Below, one piece after another: positions 60,931-64,000 of a DNA stretch of 64,000 bases. The DNA is from Dysidea avara (lineage: Eukaryota > Porifera > Demospongiae > Dictyoceratida > Dysideidae). Under the pieces are notes generated by a model. The model did no database searches and was not told where the DNA came from. It was given only the letters and a program-made list of their open reading frames with translations. Numbering within the stretch: position 1 is the stretch's first letter; the number at the start of each line of letters is the position of its first letter. The position numbers were made by a program, and so were the translations under genes. The stretch spans positions 62,001 to 126,000 of the forward strand of contig NC_089275.1 of NCBI RefSeq assembly GCF_963678975.1, written 5' to 3'.

Positions 60931-61150
60931 GTACGTCCGACCGTACGTCTGACCATTCCCGAGAGTTTCGGTAATGAACACGGACAGCCCCACACTAGTA
61001 GTGCTCGACTGTACGTACGACCGTACGTCTGACCATTCCCAAGAGTTTACATAACGAACACAGACAGCCCCACACTGGTAGTGCTCAACTGTACGTACGA
61101 CCGTACGTCTGACCATTCCCAAGAGTTTACGTAACGAACACGGAAAAAAG
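60931..61150. repeat. About 80-bp tandem repeat
   Basis: Nearly three copies of a unit containing CGACCGTACGTCTGACCATT and GAACACGGACAGCCCCACAC, inside the foldback loop. The CGTACG core is itself palindromic. Confidence 0.9.
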
Positions 61151-62481
61151 CACCACATGGCTTAGAATTTGTCGCTTCTCACTTGAATCACTCACATACA
61201 TTGACATGGACAAAGAAGATCGTCTTGGAAGAAGGCCGGGAGAGAACGAGATAGGGCAAGGAGGGAACACTGGCAGGTGAATGCCCGAGTGAATGGTACG
61301 TGCGTCACGTTCACGAAAACTTCCTGTATGAAGAAGGCCGCATTTGCGCCACTTGGCTTAGAATTTGTCACGTAAGTTAACTTTTGTCACGTGGGTTACA
61401 ACTTCTTATCTACATAGACATGGACAAAGAAGACCGTCTTAGAAGACAATGAGATAGGGCGAGGAGCAGAAATGCCAGATGAAGCAGAAGCAAGTAGACA
61501 GCTGATAGACGCCATGCACACTCGCAGAAGAGAGCATGCAGTTGGCCAATGAAACTGCAGAAGACAGGGAGATAAGTCCTAGCTGACTATGCTTCCACAC
61601 AGTTATGTAGCTATATACTGGCAGGCCACTAAGCCTTCCAACTTGGAACTTTTTTCACCTTCCTCCAGCTATACCCCTAGAGTAGCCTGAGCATTTCTGT
61701 ATGTACAGTATAGCTACAAACACACACACATTAAATGCTATTCATGGAAATACAGTTGATGCCGCATCACTTTTTACACAACTCCGGCTTGCCCCATCAT
61801 GCTTTTAGCATCTGTCTAGTTAACAGAATTTTCTACTAGCTGACTGACTGACTGATTCCTTCAGCCAAGTGTGACTTTGGTTAGAGCTATGGGCTTGATT
61901 CCTTCACTATTCAACATCGCTTCTTCCTAAGATGTGCCTTTTCACCAACTGCTGTAGCTACAATGAGTGCATCATGGACTTACCTTTGTCCTCCTTTGTG
62001 TCCCATTTCTTTTTGCTGACACCACAAGGTGTCAATTCATGGTAGCACATGATGGCTTCTCAATAGTTTGCTATGCAAAAATTGCCCATATTTTCTGTAA
62101 CAAGTGGATTGCTTATAGAGGCAGTTGTCGTACTGTTCTTCATTAGAAACGCTGTGTAACATGTAACGTGCTCAACATAGCTTGAAACGAAGTGTAACAG
62201 CTACTTTACTATTGATTAATTGATAGTTGGGGCACGCGTCAATTTTTGTAGCAAGTGATCGTGCTTATAGAGGTAGTTGTCGTACTCTTCTTCGTTCGAA
62301 ATGCTGTGTAACATACTGAACATAGCTTGACACGAAGCAAAACAGCTACTTTATTTTTTGTTATTTGATACGTAATTGGGGTGCACGTCTAGACATTATT
62401 ACTAATGTCAGGTGCCATTCATTCTTTTGATGTGGTATGTGCAGGTGCACTAGTCATAATTATGTTGCAAAAATGTAAACA

Positions 62482-62744
62482 AACAAGTGCAATGAAAAAT
62501 TAGGAATTTCAAGTTCAATTAAGGATCATAAAATAAACAGTAAGGAAACAAGGGAGGTTGCCTATACCTGCAGGTATACAAGTGGATATTTAATCCCTAA
62601 TTTAGTTATGGGTATACAGAGTGAATTAGGGAGTAAATGTCCACTTGTATACCTGCAGGTATAGGCAACCTCCCTTGTTTCCTTACTTTTTATTTCTATG
62701 TTCCCTAATCGAATTTGAAATTCCTAATTTTTCATTGCACTTGT
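62482..62744. mobile_element. Full-length hairpin element, 263 bp
   Basis: Ends ACAAGTGCAATGAAAAATTA and its reverse complement, with AACAAGGGAGGTTGCCTATA and CCTGCAGG inside. Arms about 115 bp with few mismatches. Confidence 0.92.
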
Positions 62745-64000
62745 GATATATAAAGCTGAAAAGCCGTCTGACCATCTGGCCACTTACTCACCAAACGGTG
62801 CAATCTGTGCTGATAATGAAGCACTTATCATCCGGCTACTCTTAAGATTGTTATCACGAGTGCACGCGTGCTTCTGTTCGTTCTCTACAGCACGTAGAAG
62901 GCCAAGGTGTAGAGAAAACTTGAGCAACATTCCTTTGAAAACAACAGGACATACTGTTCAAGTGGTAGAACACCTGACTAGCGTGCGAATCCACATGTTG
63001 GCATACTTTTTTTTTCTTTCTACTCAGTACCTTTTTATGCGCACTTTTTTAAAACATGACTTTTAGCTCTAGTCTGGCAGCGCCCACTCCTTCACTTTTA
63101 GAGTAGGGGTCTAGTGACCGTAGTATAAGGTACTTGTACTACTACCACTATAGTGGTAGAGCCAATCAAATCACAGTATCCAGTTTAAAGAAGTATTTGT
63201 GATGTAAAACGTGTAGTTTGTGCCATGAATAACACAATAACCATGGCGACTGAATTCGGAATAGTTGGAACACTCCGCGCAAGACTCTGAGATACACATG
63301 CCATAAAGACTTACATTGAGAAGTATATGAAGTTTTGTGCTTTCTTTGCCGAGTTACAACAGCCCCATGAACAGGTAATTTATGTCACATACAATTTGAA
63401 ACCACATTTGAATTCTGGTCGCACAAGTCACCGTATACTATGGTCACCCTCACTCTATGTGAAGGGGCGGGTGCTACCAGATTATTTTAGCTCATCGTAT
63501 CTTGGCATGCAAAACATGTACTGATGCCACGGGAATTTAGCAAAATTAAACACCCATCATCTGGAAACTCGATTGTTGTTGTAGCAAAATCAAGACGTGC
63601 TTTTGTTCTCTCTTTATAGGGCGATGAAGACACTGGTATAGGGAAGGATTACTGAAAAGTTGAGCTACATTCCTGTCAGATGAACAACTGTGGCGATTTG
63701 TGCACCTCCCTTAACCCCAAGTTATTATAACCAACATGTTCAATCCCTGCCTAGGTCATAACTTTTTTTCCCACTTTTGGGGCACCTTTTTGATCAAGTC
63801 GCCATCTACAAACTCTTATGCTCAGTTTTTTCAACACTGGCACTGCCTCACATCATAGGGACTCTTATAACACTTTCAAGACAGGGCATGCAAATTGCCA
63901 ACATTTTTGGTCCATCTGTGTGTTGGTCCAGTGTGTTATATTAGAGTAGGTAAAAGCATCTTTTGCCAGATTCCAGAATCTATGTTTAACCGCATAAGTG
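62745..64000. other. No gene; old repeats and tRNA-like fragment
   Basis: GTGGTAGAACACCTGACTAG followed directly by CGTGCGAATCC (62,960-62,990) looks like a tRNA-derived SINE head lacking the anticodon arm. Sequence at 62,870-62,960 has a diverged relative at 63,590-63,690. The frame at 62,743-63,066 is not supported as a gene. Confidence 0.35.

Larger units (their letters stand above)
59880..62400. mobile_element. 2.5-kb foldback element
   Basis: The left half (59,880-60,610) holds a 151-bp tandem array, reverse-complement block B and (CAGT)n. The right half (61,820-62,400) holds (GACT)n, forward block B and the array unit in reverse complement. The central 1.2 kb has a palindromic block A (60,600-60,880) and a tandem array at 60,931-61,150. 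No transposase recognised; TSD not determined. Confidence 0.75.

Noticed and set aside
62955-62995. Functional tRNA gene
   Set aside because: A-box- and B-box-like strings are present but the anticodon arm is missing and no acceptor stem pairs; at best a SINE fragment.

Overview
This is a eukaryotic, intron-rich, AT-leaning segment dominated by transposons, inverted repeats and minisatellites, with a few spliced genes. I read it as an invertebrate metazoan, most plausibly a demosponge: introns are short GT-AG, the genes are animal-type (a Ras-family GEF with talin-head-like domains, dihydropyrimidinase), and the RecQ-like/DUF6589 pair and nuclease-bearing LINE proteins are families I associate with sponge and cnidarian genomes. 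The organism is an inference; nothing here identifies a species.

Layout. 1-5,170: repeats only, including a 63-bp minisatellite present in both orientations, a 637-bp transposon with a 10-bp target-site duplication (TSD), and a 400-bp MITE with a TTA TSD. 5,172-11,670 (+): a small zinc-ribbon gene resembling UPF0711/C18orf21. Its 6.1-kb intron contains a 4.15-kb transposon (7,052-11,202) carrying a RecQ-like helicase (+) and a DUF6589 protein (-) facing each other. Both element genes are frameshifted. The element has about 110-bp terminal inverted repeats (TIRs), a 9-bp TSD, and a related unoccupied target at 46.4 kb in this same window. 12,793-22,972 (+): a 25-exon gene of about 1,133 codons with tandem ubiquitin-like (talin F0/F1-like) domains followed by RasGEF-N and CDC25 catalytic domains; two introns carry minisatellites.

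23,936-30,425: a stack of nested elements. A long-TIR element with TA ends holds a zinc-binding ORF and is interrupted by a 503-bp hAT-like element (8-bp TSD) ending in an 85-bp near-perfect palindrome. Next to it, on the minus strand, an old LINE is split by a nuclease-type LINE, which is itself split by a CR1/jockey-like LINE. 32,283-33,124 (+): an unrecognised four-exon gene, followed by a cluster of TTAA-bounded and Mutator-like elements (33.2-35.5 kb), a decayed hAT transposase (36.8-37.8 kb, -), and about 12 kb of mostly uninformative repeat-rich DNA. 51,714-54,667 (-): dihydropyrimidinase, 14 exons found, first exon not found; one exon has seeded a tandem array in the adjacent intron. 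55-64 kb: long near-perfect hairpin elements and a 2.5-kb foldback family with different tetranucleotide microsatellites at one fixed internal position.

The most interesting item is the RecQ/DUF6589 transposon, because its boundaries, TSD and a pre-insertion-like site can all be read directly. The host genes do not form operons or an evident shared pathway.
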